The notes under the pieces: generated by a model
Database searches by the model: none
Told to the model about the DNA's origin: nothing
The model's input: only the letters and a program-made list of their open reading frames with translations
Translations under genes and position numbers: made by a program
Assembly (NCBI RefSeq): GCF_009834125.1
Contig: NZ_CP047146.1
Location: forward strand, 4,147,501 to 4,211,500
From: Streptomyces sp. GS7
Lineage (GTDB): Bacteria > Actinomycetota > Actinomycetes > Streptomycetales > Streptomycetaceae
Direction of reading: 5' to 3'
DNA: 64,000 nucleotides
Shown here: piece by piece, positions 42,929 through 50,799 of the stretch
How positions within the stretch are numbered: the first letter of the stretch is position 1
How the letters are laid out: the number at the start of each line of letters is the position of its first letter

Positions 42929-44541
42929 CGCCGCCGCGCACACCTCCCGTCCAGCACGGCACGCTCACCCTGGGACGCCAACTCGGCCAAGGCGGCCAGG
43001 GCACCGTGTACGAGGTGCCCCACAAGAAGATCAACGAGGCCGACGGCGGCGGCTGGGACGTGGTCTACAAGGAGTACGGCGCCGCCGTACTGCCGACCCT
43101 CGACGCCGCCGCGCTCGCGGCGCACGTCGCCCTGCTCGGCGAGCTGAGCGCCGACGAGGGCCGATGGCTGTGCGACAAGACCGCCTGGCCCGCGGCCGTG
43201 GTCGAACGGGGTGGCCACGCCTGCGGGTTCCTCATGCGCACCGTACCTGACCGCTTCCGCTTCACCTTCCGGAGCCTGACCGGCACGACCACCGGCACAC
43301 CGCGCCTCGCGAACCTGGAGTACCTGCTCAACGACGACTCCTACGTCGCCGGCGTCGGCCTGGCCATCAGCGAACGCGACCGGCTCCTGATCCTGGCCGA
43401 CCTGGCGGCCACGCTCGCCCGGCTCCACCGCATCGGCATCACGGTCGGCGACCTCTCCCCGAAGAACCTGCTGTTCACCACCGACCCGAAGCCCGAGTGC
43501 TTCCTCATCGACAGCGACGCGATGCGCCTCCGGGGCACCAGCGTGCTTCCTCAGGCCGAGACGCCCGACTGGCAGATACCCGCGGGCGAGGAGAAGGCGA
43601 CCCGCGCCAGCGACGTCTACAAGCTCTCCCTGCTCGCCGTCCGGCTCTTCGCCCGCGACCAGACCGTGACCGATCCCAGCGCGCTGACCGCGCTGAGCCC
43701 GCCACTGGGCGACCTGGCCCGCGCCGGCCTCGACCCGGACCCCTCCCGGCGGCCGACGCCGGCCCTGTGGGCCGAACAGCTCACCGCCTCCAGCGCCACG
43801 GCCTCGACCACCCCCGCCACCGCGCCGACCCGCCGGCTCAAGGCCGTACGGACCCCCGCGGCGTCTCCCGGTCCCCGTACGGTGCGCCCACCAGGCAACC
43901 CCGCCCCGACAGGCGGATCGAGACCGGGCGCCAAGCCGCCCGGCAAGGCCGCCGGCATCGCCGCCGTGGCCGTCGCGGCAGTGGCCCTCATCGTGCTGGC
44001 GCTCGTCAACGACCACGACTCGTCCGACACCAACACCAACTCCTCTTCCTCGTACTCGAGTTCCGCCGGGGGCTATCCGACCGACCCGTATACGAGGCCC
44101 TACTCCTCTTCCCCCAACCCCTTCCCGACGACGTACAGCGTCGCTCCCGCTCCCACGACGTACAGCCCCAACCCCTTCCCGACGACCTACAGCCCACCCC
44201 CCGTTCCGACCACCTACCAACCCGCTCCACCGCCTCCACCACCGCCACCGAAGTACTACTACGGCGCCATAGCCGTGGCGAACGACGGCACCAATGGCAG
44301 GTCGTGGGACTACCCCTCCGCGAGCGCCGCCCAGCAAGCGGCCATGAACAACTGCAACCGCGCCGGCTGCAAGGTTCTCGTGGGCTTCGTCAACAGCTGC
44401 GGCGCCGTCGCCTACAACCCCAACACCCGTGTCTACTGGGGCGGTCGGGGCGCCACACAGGCCGAAGCCGAGCAGGACGCCATCTCCCGTGCGGGAGGCG
44501 GCCGTTGGATCGCCTATGTGTGCACCACGAGGCCGGGCTGA
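42925..44541 (+). CDS. Ser/Thr kinase-like protein with TM helix and extracellular DUF4189
   Basis: 538 residues. Kinase domain 10-285: glycine loop LGQGGQGTVYE, Lys49 in VVYKEYG, catalytic loop VGDLSPKN (Asp176, Asn181; His-Arg replaced by Val-Gly) and metal Asp196 in LIDSDAM instead of DFG. Such loops are typical of TerY-P-linked kinases. One TM (about 342-361), then a Ser/Pro linker repeating SPNPFPTTYS, then a DUF4189 domain (YGAIAVANDG, WDYPSASAAQQAAMNNCNRA, VNSCGAVAYNPNT) with paired Cys outside the cell. The kinase could receive an external signal through this domain. ATG overlaps the phosphatase TGA. Confidence 0.85.
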   Translation: MTPPRTPPVQHGTLTLGRQLGQGGQGTVYEVPHKKINEADGGGWDVVYKEYGAAVLPTLDAAALAAHVALLGELSADEGRWLCDKTAWPAAVVERGGHACGFLMRTVPDRFRFTFRSLTGTTTGTPRLANLEYLLNDDSYVAGVGLAISERDRLLILADLAATLARLHRIGITVGDLSPKNLLFTTDPKPECFLIDSDAMRLRGTSVLPQAETPDWQIPAGEEKATRASDVYKLSLLAVRLFARDQTVTDPSALTALSPPLGDLARAGLDPDPSRRPTPALWAEQLTASSATASTTPATAPTRRLKAVRTPAASPGPRTVRPPGNPAPTGGSRPGAKPPGKAAGIAAVAVAAVALIVLALVNDHDSSDTNTNSSSSYSSSAGGYPTDPYTRPYSSSPNPFPTTYSVAPAPTTYSPNPFPTTYSPPPVPTTYQPAPPPPPPPPKYYYGAIAVANDGTNGRSWDYPSASAAQQAAMNNCNRAGCKVLVGFVNSCGAVAYNPNTRVYWGGRGATQAEAEQDAISRAGGGRWIAYVCTTRPG

Positions 44542-44567
44542 CCGAGCGGAACGCAACGGTCCCGGGC

Positions 44568-44598
44568 ATGGCGGAGCCACGATCTGCGGCTCCGCCAT
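44568..44598. terminator. 11-bp hairpin ending the triad operon
   Basis: ATGGCGGAGCC / GGCTCCGCCAT with a 9-nt loop, 26 bp after the kinase stop and before the convergent hydrolase gene. Confidence 0.7.
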
Positions 44599-44626
44599 CG
44601 ATCCCGACCGTCCCCCCGAACGGTCC

Positions 44627-45907
44627 CTACCCCTCGGGCCGGTGCAGATGCCGGGCGAAGAAGGACCGCAGGTGATGGCGCACCATGGGCACCGACCTGG
44701 CGGGGGCGATGGTGCCGACCAGCGCTCGCCGTGCCGCCGCCGTCATCAGGCCGGCGGCCTGCAACTGCGGCGCCAGGGCGGCGTAATCAGTGAAGACCCA
44801 GTGGGCCGCGTGGCAGATCTCGTGCCGGCGGACGCGCCCGCCGGGGTGGGCGAGCAGGGTCGACCAGGACCGCGTCAACTCCCTCTTCGCCTGCGCCCTG
44901 CCGATGAAGTCCCCGGTCCCCAGGAGAAGGAGGGGGCGATCCACCCCGTGGCGGGCGACCGGGTAGGGCTCTCCCTCCTGGCCCGGGCGGGCCGGCGCAC
45001 GGTCCAGGTAGCCTTCCAGGTTGACCGCTGCGGCGACCCGGTGGCCCTCGTACAGCGCCTCGGCCACCGCGGTGCCGCCCGCCGAGTGGCCGTAGTAGCC
45101 CACCCGTCGCAGGTCCAGGGCCCGCCCGAGGTGCGCGGGCTGGGCGCGCCCCAGGGCGTCCGGGTTGAACCCGGCTGCCAGGGCCGTCAGTTGGCCAAGC
45201 ACGAAGCGGAGATCCGCGATCCGGGCGTCGATCATGGTGCGGGCCAGCCGCGGATCCTTGCGGGGATCGTCCCGGAAGACGGTGGTACGAAAAGGAGAGC
45301 GGCGGTAGGAAGTCGTCCCGGGGAACTCGACCACGCAGGCGTCACCGGGATGGTCGACGCCCACCACGACGTAGCCATGGCTCGCCAACTCCTCGGCGAG
45401 CCCGGTGCCCAGGCTGCGCGGGTCGCCGCCGCCCGGACTGTAGAGCAGCACGGGACGCCGTACGGCCCGCGCGGGCGCGCCCGTGTGCGCATGGGTCATG
45501 GTGGCCGCCCACCGCACACCCGTGGCGGGAAGGCCGTGGAAGGGGGCGGCGAACGAGGGGAACAACTCCGCCGCGCCCGGGGTCATATGAGGCGCGAGGG
45601 GGGCGTCGCGGACGGTGCGGGCCGGGTAGAACACCGTGGCCATGACCTCCCGTACGGGGATCGCCGGGTCCCATGGGTCACGCCGGGAGCGGTCGACCAG
45701 ATAGAGGCTCGTGGTCCCGATGCGGTGGGGACCGGTCGGGGCCGGCAGTCGTAGGGTGACACCGTCCGCGGACCGCGCCCGGGCCGGTGCCTGGGCGCGT
45801 GCGGTGCCGCTGCCGATGAGGAGCAGCCCGGCTGCCGCCAGGGCCGATGTCAGGACGGTGCGGCGGTCCGCCGCGGCGACGGGGCGAGGAAGCGAAGGAG
45901 ACGACAT
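44627..45907 (-). CDS. Secreted alpha/beta hydrolase, PAF-acetylhydrolase-like
   Basis: 426 residues from ATG 45907. Tat-like signal: AAADRRTVLTSALAAAGLLL then IGSGTARAQA. The hydrolase fold shows PVLLYSPGGGDPRSL (oxyanion region), the nucleophile YYGHSAGGTAVAEAL, the Asp in LLLGTGDFIG and the His in ICHAAHWVF. This Ser-Asp-His order and length match bacterial platelet-activating factor acetylhydrolase/lipase-like esterases. Its outer substrate is unknown. Probably its own transcript, convergent with the triad. Confidence 0.85.
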   Translation of the reverse strand: MSSPSLPRPVAAADRRTVLTSALAAAGLLLIGSGTARAQAPARARSADGVTLRLPAPTGPHRIGTTSLYLVDRSRRDPWDPAIPVREVMATVFYPARTVRDAPLAPHMTPGAAELFPSFAAPFHGLPATGVRWAATMTHAHTGAPARAVRRPVLLYSPGGGDPRSLGTGLAEELASHGYVVVGVDHPGDACVVEFPGTTSYRRSPFRTTVFRDDPRKDPRLARTMIDARIADLRFVLGQLTALAAGFNPDALGRAQPAHLGRALDLRRVGYYGHSAGGTAVAEALYEGHRVAAAVNLEGYLDRAPARPGQEGEPYPVARHGVDRPLLLLGTGDFIGRAQAKRELTRSWSTLLAHPGGRVRRHEICHAAHWVFTDYAALAPQLQAAGLMTAAARRALVGTIAPARSVPMVRHHLRSFFARHLHRPEG

Positions 45908-46082
45908 GGGCGCATCGTGGTCTCCGGCGGCCGGGGCGGACGAGGGTTGAGGCTGGGGCCGAAAGCCTTGCGCGGGCCTGTGGGGAAGGGTAAGGGGGCG
46001 CTCCGCCGTGCGGGCTTCGGAGTGGCCCGGGTCCGGTGGGGCCGCCCCGGAACACCTGTGGGCAGCCGCACCGGACGGTTTC

Positions 46083-46748
46083 TCACGCCCTGTCGGGGGC
46101 CGCCGCCTCCAGTTCCCCGATGCTGCCGGACATGATCGTCCGCACGTGCCGGGTGATGTGCTCGGCGGGCCAGTCCCACCACGCCAGTGCCAGCAGGCGC
46201 GCGACGTCCGCGTCAGCAAAGCGACGGCGCAGCAGCTTGGCCGGATTGCCCCCGACGATCCCGTAATCGGGGACGTCGTCGACGACCACGGCGCCGGACG
46301 CGATGATCGCGCCGTGCCCGATCCGGACGCCCGGCATCACCATCGCGCGGTACCCGAACCAGACATCGTTGCCGACCACCGTGTCGCCCCGCCCGGGCAG
46401 CCCGCTGATCAGGTCGAAGTGGTCGCTCCAGGAGCCGCCCATGATGGGGAAGGGGAACGTCGACGGGCCGTCCATCCGGTGGTTGGCGCCGTTCATGAGG
46501 AACCGCACGCCCTCGCCCAGTGCGCAGTACTTGCCGATGACCAGCCGTTCCGGGCCGTAGTGGTAGAGCACATTGCGGGTCTCGAAGGCCGTCGGGTCGT
46601 CCGGATCGTCGTAGTAGGTGAACTCCCCGACGTCGATGAGAGGCGAGGTGACCAGGGGTTTCAGCAGTACCACCCGTGACTGGCCGGGCATCGGGTGCAG
46701 TACGGTCGGGTCGGCGGGGACGGCGCGGCCCGCGGGGTTCGTCGGCAT
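46083..46748 (-). CDS. Vat/CatB-type hexapeptide acetyltransferase
   Basis: 221 residues. Left-handed beta-helix acetyltransferase of the xenobiotic (streptogramin/chloramphenicol) class: VIGKYCALGEGVRFLMNGAN, the catalytic His in NHRMDGPSTFPF, VGNDVWFGYRAMVMPGVRIG, AIIASGAVVVDDVPDYGIVG, GNPAKLLRRRF. It acetylates hydroxyl groups on antibiotics or similar small molecules with acetyl-CoA. AAGGAG 9 nt before ATG 46748. Resistance is possible, but close relatives are often functionally uncharacterised. Confidence 0.85.
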   Translation of the reverse strand: MPTNPAGRAVPADPTVLHPMPGQSRVVLLKPLVTSPLIDVGEFTYYDDPDDPTAFETRNVLYHYGPERLVIGKYCALGEGVRFLMNGANHRMDGPSTFPFPIMGGSWSDHFDLISGLPGRGDTVVGNDVWFGYRAMVMPGVRIGHGAIIASGAVVVDDVPDYGIVGGNPAKLLRRRFADADVARLLALAWWDWPAEHITRHVRTIMSGSIGELEAAAPDRA

Positions 46749-46905
46749 GGGAATCGACTCCTTGTCCAGGGGGAACGGTCACTCCGTGATCGGTCGTTCC
46801 ATGATCGTCATTGGGCGCCCCAACCCCACCCCGTTTTTGGCGAATTAGGTCCTGCGGACCGATCGCTCCCGCAACCGACGCCCGGGGCCGGTAGTCCTAC
46901 CGGGC

Positions 46906-47637
46906 ATGAAGCGACTACGGAAACTTCGCATACCCAGATCCGCCGCCGGCCGGAGAGCGGGCGCGGCGCTGGCCCTCACGTCACTGACCCTGCCGCTGAC
47001 GGTGGCCTTCAGCTCCACCGCCGAGGCCGCCACCGCGTCCGCGTGCAACGCCTACCGCGGCCCCTACCAGCGGCAGGCCGAGAAGTTCCTCGGGCTGCGC
47101 GTCGACGGCCGGCAGTCGACGTCGGACTGCCGAGCGATTCGCGCCTTCCAGACCAGCCACGGCATCACCCCCGACTACGGATACGCGGGCCCCGTCACCT
47201 GGGGCGTGATGCAGCTCGTCGCGCAGCAGCGGACGGCCGGCCACCAGCCGAACCGCGCCCACAATTGCCCCACTAACAAAGGGCGGATCGCCTGCGTCGA
47301 CCTGACCCGCCAGCTCAGCTGGATCCAGGACGGATCGCGGCTGGTCTTCGGCCCGGTGCCGGTCCGCACCGGGCGCAAGGGCGGTGCGACCCGCACCGGC
47401 CTCAAGCGGATCTACTGGCGGCATCTGCACCACGTGTCGACGATCTACCACACGCCCATGCCCTACAGCCAGTTCTTCGACGGCGGTGAGGCGTTCCACG
47501 CCATCAGCGGCAGCGTCTGGTCGGCGCCCGGCTCGCACGGCTGCGTCAACATGCGTCCCAACGACGCCAAGAAGTACTGGTCCCTGCTCCGCAACGGCGA
47601 CGACGTCTACGTCTACGGCCGCAAGTCCGGCACCTGA
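46906..47637 (+). CDS. L,D-transpeptidase with peptidoglycan-binding domain
   Basis: 243 residues. Signal peptide (RRAGAALALTSLTLPLTVAF... AEA), a peptidoglycan-binding helix bundle (AEKFLGLRVDGRQSTSDCRA, IRAFQTSHGITPDYGYAG) and a YkuD catalytic domain with the canonical SHGCVNM active-site Cys and the preceding His in AFHAISGS. These enzymes form 3-3 cross-links in the cell wall outside the membrane. Complete; starts at ATG 46906, in a divergent region with the acetyltransferase gene. Confidence 0.9.
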   Translation: MKRLRKLRIPRSAAGRRAGAALALTSLTLPLTVAFSSTAEAATASACNAYRGPYQRQAEKFLGLRVDGRQSTSDCRAIRAFQTSHGITPDYGYAGPVTWGVMQLVAQQRTAGHQPNRAHNCPTNKGRIACVDLTRQLSWIQDGSRLVFGPVPVRTGRKGGATRTGLKRIYWRHLHHVSTIYHTPMPYSQFFDGGEAFHAISGSVWSAPGSHGCVNMRPNDAKKYWSLLRNGDDVYVYGRKSGT

Positions 47638-47722
47638 TCCGACCGCGGGCGTGCCGACCCCCGCCGGCACGCCCGCGAACCCCTCGCCTCCGGCCACCGT
47701 GGCCCGCCACCGCCGGCTGGCC

Positions 47723-47738
47723 TTGACGCCCGCGTCAA
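47723..47738. promoter_or_regulatory. MerR operator candidate
   Basis: TTGACGC-CC-GCGTCAA, a 7-bp inverted repeat 42 bp before the merR-like start, overlapping a -35-like TTGACG. MerR proteins act on such repeats between -35 and -10. Confidence 0.55.
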
Positions 47739-47779
47739 CGTCTACGGTCGCAAGCACGCACCAGGCGGAAGGGACATCG

Positions 47780-48340
47780 ATGCGGATCGGGGAACTGGCG
47801 GAACGCGCCGGCATGAGCACACGGGCCCTGCGGTATTACGAGTCGCTCGGGCTGCTGTCCGCGCGACGCACCGGGAACGGCTACCGCGACTACGGCGAGG
47901 ACGACCTGGCGCAACTGCGGCAGATCCGCACGCTCCAGGAGTTCGGCTTCACGCTGGAGCAGACCCGCCCGTTCGTCGACTGCCTGCGCGCCGGCCACCC
48001 CGAGGGCGACAGCTGCCCCGCCTCCCTGGAGGTGTACCGCAGCAAGCTCGCCGAACTCGATGAGGTCATCGACCGGTTGCGGGAGATCCGCGAGCAGGTC
48101 GGCGCCCAGCTGGCCCGCGCCGAGGTCGCGGCCTCCGCGGCCACCCCGGCCGGCCCGCCGCCGCGCTGCGAACTGACCGCCGGCCAGCCGCCGGCTCGTG
48201 AACGGGACCGTGAGGAGAGGGAGAAGCGTCATGGCAGGCATCACAGGAGCAGCACCGGGACCGACGACGGTGACGGACGAGACGTTCGAGCGGGAGGTGT
48301 TGGCGTCCGCTCTCCCCGTCCTGGTCGAGTTCGGTGCTGA
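47780..48340 (+). CDS. MerR-family regulator (thioredoxin-linked)
   Basis: 186 residues: MRIGELAERAGMSTRALRYY, ESLGLLSARRTGNGYRDYGE (MerR HTH and wing), then a coiled-coil dimer helix and a tail with Cys (DCLRAGHPEGDSCPASLE; PPPRCELTAG) suitable for redox or metal sensing. The frame runs 110 nt into the thioredoxin gene, and the tail from about residue 150 is Arg/Gly-rich without fold, so the real end may be earlier or a frameshift may be present. Together with thioredoxin it resembles redox-responsive MerR units of Streptomyces. Confidence 0.8.
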   Translation: MRIGELAERAGMSTRALRYYESLGLLSARRTGNGYRDYGEDDLAQLRQIRTLQEFGFTLEQTRPFVDCLRAGHPEGDSCPASLEVYRSKLAELDEVIDRLREIREQVGAQLARAEVAASAATPAGPPPRCELTAGQPPARERDREEREKRHGRHHRSSTGTDDGDGRDVRAGGVGVRSPRPGRVRC

Positions 48341-48599
48341 CTGGTGCGGGCCCTGCCGGATGCTGGCGCCCGTGCTGGCCGGGATCGCCGAGGAGACGGC
48401 GGGAGCGCTGAAGATCGTGGCGCTCGATGTGGACACCAACCCTGCGACCCAGTCCGCCTACGCCGTCCTGTCCGTGCCCACCCTGATGGTCTTCCGGGGC
48501 GGGGAGCCGGTGAAGGCGGTGGTGGGAGCGCGCTCCAAGCACAGGCTCCTCCAGGAGATCGCCGAGGTGGTCCCGGTGACGCCGGGGACCGCGGGCTGA
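48231..48599 (+). CDS. trxA: Thioredoxin
   Basis: 122 residues from ATG 48231, preceded by a purine-rich GGAGAGGGAGAA. Thioredoxin fold with the redox motif ADWCGPCRMLAP and the cis-Pro in VLSVPTLMVFRGGEPV. It reduces protein disulfides with electrons from thioredoxin reductase. Overlaps the merR-like frame by 110 nt in another frame, so the pair is cotranscribed. Confidence 0.95.
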   Translation: MAGITGAAPGPTTVTDETFEREVLASALPVLVEFGADWCGPCRMLAPVLAGIAEETAGALKIVALDVDTNPATQSAYAVLSVPTLMVFRGGEPVKAVVGARSKHRLLQEIAEVVPVTPGTAG

Positions 48600-48663
48600 G
48601 GTGGTACGCCCTGGCGGGGCCCGGCGCCCGTCGGTGCCCCGCCGGGGCGTACCCGGCCGCGGT

Positions 48664-49167
48664 TCAGTGGCCCAGCAGGTCGTACAGCGCCATCGGCGTC
48701 ACATAGCCGGGCCAGCGGCCGTCGACGAACAGATGCACCCCGGCGTCCTGGTAGCACTGGTCGACGAGCTGGGAGCAGATCATGTGCCGGGTGCTGGCGA
48801 CATAGCGGCGCAGCCCCGGAACGGGCAGATGGAAGCGGTGTGTGGCGATCGCCGCGTAGTCGAGGAAGCTGTACGGCACGCCCACGTAGCGGGTGGCCGC
48901 CGTGCAGATGTGGGTGCGCTGCTGGTCGGTGAGCCGTTCCGGGCAGACGTAGAGGACCTGGGCGCCGTCGTACCCACTGAGCGGTCTGATGCGGGCGCCG
49001 CCCGGCTCGGCTTCCAGCAATCGGCCGTCGGGCAGTACCAGGAAGGCGTGTTCGTAGTTGGCGAAGCCGTCTCCGTTGATCCACTCACCAAAGCGGATCA
49101 ACCGGCCGGTGGCGCCGGATATTTGGGTGAGTCCGATATCGCCGGGCTGAGGATGGGTGTGCTTCAT
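48664..49167 (-). CDS. YiiX/permuted papain-like cysteine peptidase
   Basis: 167 residues: MKHTHPQPGDIGLTQISGAT (PGDIGL start of NlpC/P60-like permuted folds), a His in YEHAFLVLPDGRLLEAEPGG, and a C-terminal CSQLVDQCYQDAG with the Cys nucleophile. The permuted His...Cys order matches YiiX/YebB-like enzymes. No signal peptide, so the site of action is uncertain. GGGAG 7 nt before ATG 49167. An upstream frame (49164-49316) ends on its start with ATGA. Confidence 0.75.
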   Translation of the reverse strand: MKHTHPQPGDIGLTQISGATGRLIRFGEWINGDGFANYEHAFLVLPDGRLLEAEPGGARIRPLSGYDGAQVLYVCPERLTDQQRTHICTAATRYVGVPYSFLDYAAIATHRFHLPVPGLRRYVASTRHMICSQLVDQCYQDAGVHLFVDGRWPGYVTPMALYDLLGH

Positions 49168-49295
49168 GAGCAACTCCCGGGAAAGTGAATGCGGATTCCC
49201 AGGGGTGATACCCGCAGTTCGGGCGTCCGCACCGGGGGAGTGGCGGCTGCCGGACGGGAATTGCGGTTGCGGCGGGACTTCCGGGTGACCTGAGG

Positions 49296-49312
49296 GAAAG
49301 GAGGTGAACCAG
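49296..49312. other. Near-perfect complement of the 16S rRNA 3' end
   Basis: GAAAGGAGGTGAACCAG on the + strand matches the complement of the 16S tail (GAAAGGAGGTGATCCAG) at 16 of 17 positions. It is the strongest Shine-Dalgarno in the window, yet no start codon lies at usable distance. The opposite strand mimics the anti-Shine-Dalgarno end of 16S. Confidence 0.5.
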
Positions 49313-49316
49313 TCAT

Positions 49317-49364
49317 CTGGCGGGGTGAAAGTCACCGGGCCGGGAATGCCCGGTCCCCATCCAG
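49317..49364 (+). ncRNA. Structured leader RNA candidate upstream of the phosphoesterase
   Basis: Nested pairing CTGG / CCAG, GGGG / CCCC and ACCGGGC / GCCCGGT encloses a 7-nt loop, with an 8-nt bulge TGAAAGTC. A further GGGGAAACTCCCC hairpin follows near 49420. The whole 180-bp leader lies before the metallophosphoesterase ATG 49492. It does not match a riboswitch consensus I can recite; leader, attenuator or intron-like remnant are open. Confidence 0.35.
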
Positions 49365-49491
49365 CGGAAATGCCGGGACAGGCCCTGGGAGAAGACCTTG
49401 AAAACGTGCGGGGAAACTCCCCGGGATACGAGGCAACGGCCGAGCGGATTCTGGGGACTGGACCGCGACGGACGAGGACTACGGGAGCGTC

Positions 49492-50091
49492 ATGGCCACC
49501 GGAGAGACCGAGCACACCGCGAAGACCGCGACGGCGGCCCAGGTCGTGGTGTCCGGCCCCGCGGACGGCTACCGTCACCCCGTGCCGCTGCGACTGCTGC
49601 TGACCTCCGACACCCACCTGCCCCGGCGCGCCAGGGCGCTGCCGCCCCAGCTGCTCGACGCGGTGGCGCGCGCCGACGTCGTGGTGCACGCCGGGGACTG
49701 GGTCGACACCGCCACCCTGGACCTCCTGGAGTCCCGCGCCCGGCGGCTGATCGGGGTCCACGGCAACAACGACGGCCCGGAACTGCGTGCCAGGCTGCCT
49801 GAGGTGGCATACGCCGAGCTGGACGGGCTGCGGCTCGGCGTGGTGCACGAGACCGGACCCGCGCAGGGGCGCGAGCGGCGCTGCGCCGAGCGGTTCCCGG
49901 GGCTCGACGTGCTGGTCTTCGGGCACAGCCATATTCCGTGGGACACCACCTCCGGCGGGGGGCTGCGCCTGCTGAACCCCGGTTCGCCGACCGACCGCCG
50001 GCGTCAGCCGTACTGCACGTACATGACGGCGGAGATCGCGGACGGCCGGCTCACGGACGTGCGGCTGCACCGGCTGCCCCGCCGGGAGTGA
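49492..50091 (+). CDS. YfcE/MJ0936-type metallophosphoesterase
   Basis: 199 residues. Calcineurin-like phosphoesterase motifs: LTSDTHLPRRA, VVHAGDWVDTA, GVHGNNDGPE, VVHETGP and VFGHSHIPWDT, in order. The short YfcE-like core suggests a manganese-dependent phosphodiesterase. A 35-residue low-complexity N-terminus precedes the fold and may mean a later start. A structured leader and strong Shine-Dalgarno sequence lie upstream. Confidence 0.85.
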   Translation: MATGETEHTAKTATAAQVVVSGPADGYRHPVPLRLLLTSDTHLPRRARALPPQLLDAVARADVVVHAGDWVDTATLDLLESRARRLIGVHGNNDGPELRARLPEVAYAELDGLRLGVVHETGPAQGRERRCAERFPGLDVLVFGHSHIPWDTTSGGGLRLLNPGSPTDRRRQPYCTYMTAEIADGRLTDVRLHRLPRRE

Positions 50092-50118
50092 GGTCGTCCG
50101 GGGCCGTGCGCCGCGGGA

Positions 50119-50628
50119 TCAGCGGCCGAGCAGCCCCCGTACGTACGCGGCCTGGCCGGCGTGCTGGAGGTCGTCCGCGATGACGCTGACCAGACGGATC
50201 CCCAGGGTGACCGGCGGTGTCCAACCGCGGTCGACGACGCGGTCGAAGTCCTTGGCGGTGAGCCCGGAGACATAGCGCACCGTGTGGTCGTGCACCGCTT
50301 CGTGATACTCCGTCAGCAGCTGGGCGCTCAGGCCCCGTACGGCGGCCACGTCCTTGCGCCTGTGGCCGTAGCCGGTGTCCTCCGGCGCGAACGGCAGCCC
50401 GAAGCCCTCGCACCAGCCGTCCGCGGTCCAGATCTGCTCGGTCCCGGCCGCACCGGCGACATGGTCGTCCTGGATCCTGGTGAGGTGCCAGACCAGCCAG
50501 CCGATGGAATTGGCCCGACCGTCGGGACGGGTGCTCAGCTCGTCGGCACCGAGGCCGTCGACCACCTCCACGACAGCTTCCCGGACGCGGCCGAAGGCAT
50601 CGACGAGCAGATCCGTGCCGGCGGACAT
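50119..50628 (-). CDS. DinB-family protein (DUF664-like)
   Basis: 169 residues from ATG 50628 with GAAGGAG. Four-helix bundle with metal ligands in IGWLVWHLTRIQDDHVAGAA and the C-terminal VIADDLQHAGQAAYVRGLLG. Proteins of this group are thiol-dependent or unknown-function metalloproteins. It is convergent with the phosphoesterase gene and reads in the same direction as the 50800 gene 170 bp away. Confidence 0.8.
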   Translation of the reverse strand: MSAGTDLLVDAFGRVREAVVEVVDGLGADELSTRPDGRANSIGWLVWHLTRIQDDHVAGAAGTEQIWTADGWCEGFGLPFAPEDTGYGHRRKDVAAVRGLSAQLLTEYHEAVHDHTVRYVSGLTAKDFDRVVDRGWTPPVTLGIRLVSVIADDLQHAGQAAYVRGLLGR

Positions 50629-50799
50629 ACGGGCTCCTTCGGGGTGGGTCGCGGTGCCGCGACGGGCCCGCCCATGGTCGCAAGCAGGGGCACGGGATGC
50701 GCCCACGCAGGGCCGGGCGACCGCCCGTTCGCCGCAACCGGGACCGCGGTCCGCTCCGCCGCGCGGGGGGAGTGGCCGGTGGTGCGCCACGGCCGCTGC

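Noticed and set aside
44627..46219. Extended start of the secreted hydrolase at 46219
   Set aside because: The added 104 residues overlap the acetyltransferase gene and precede a perfect Tat-like signal that must be N-terminal.
49164..49316. A 50-codon frame ending on the start of the YiiX-like gene
   Set aside because: The ATGA overlap is tempting, but there is no ribosome binding site and the peptide looks random; kept only as a remark.
49168..49491. c-di-AMP (ydaO) or cobalamin riboswitch
   Set aside because: Some GGGG-TGAA-like words occur, but the conserved cores of those classes are not present in order on either strand.
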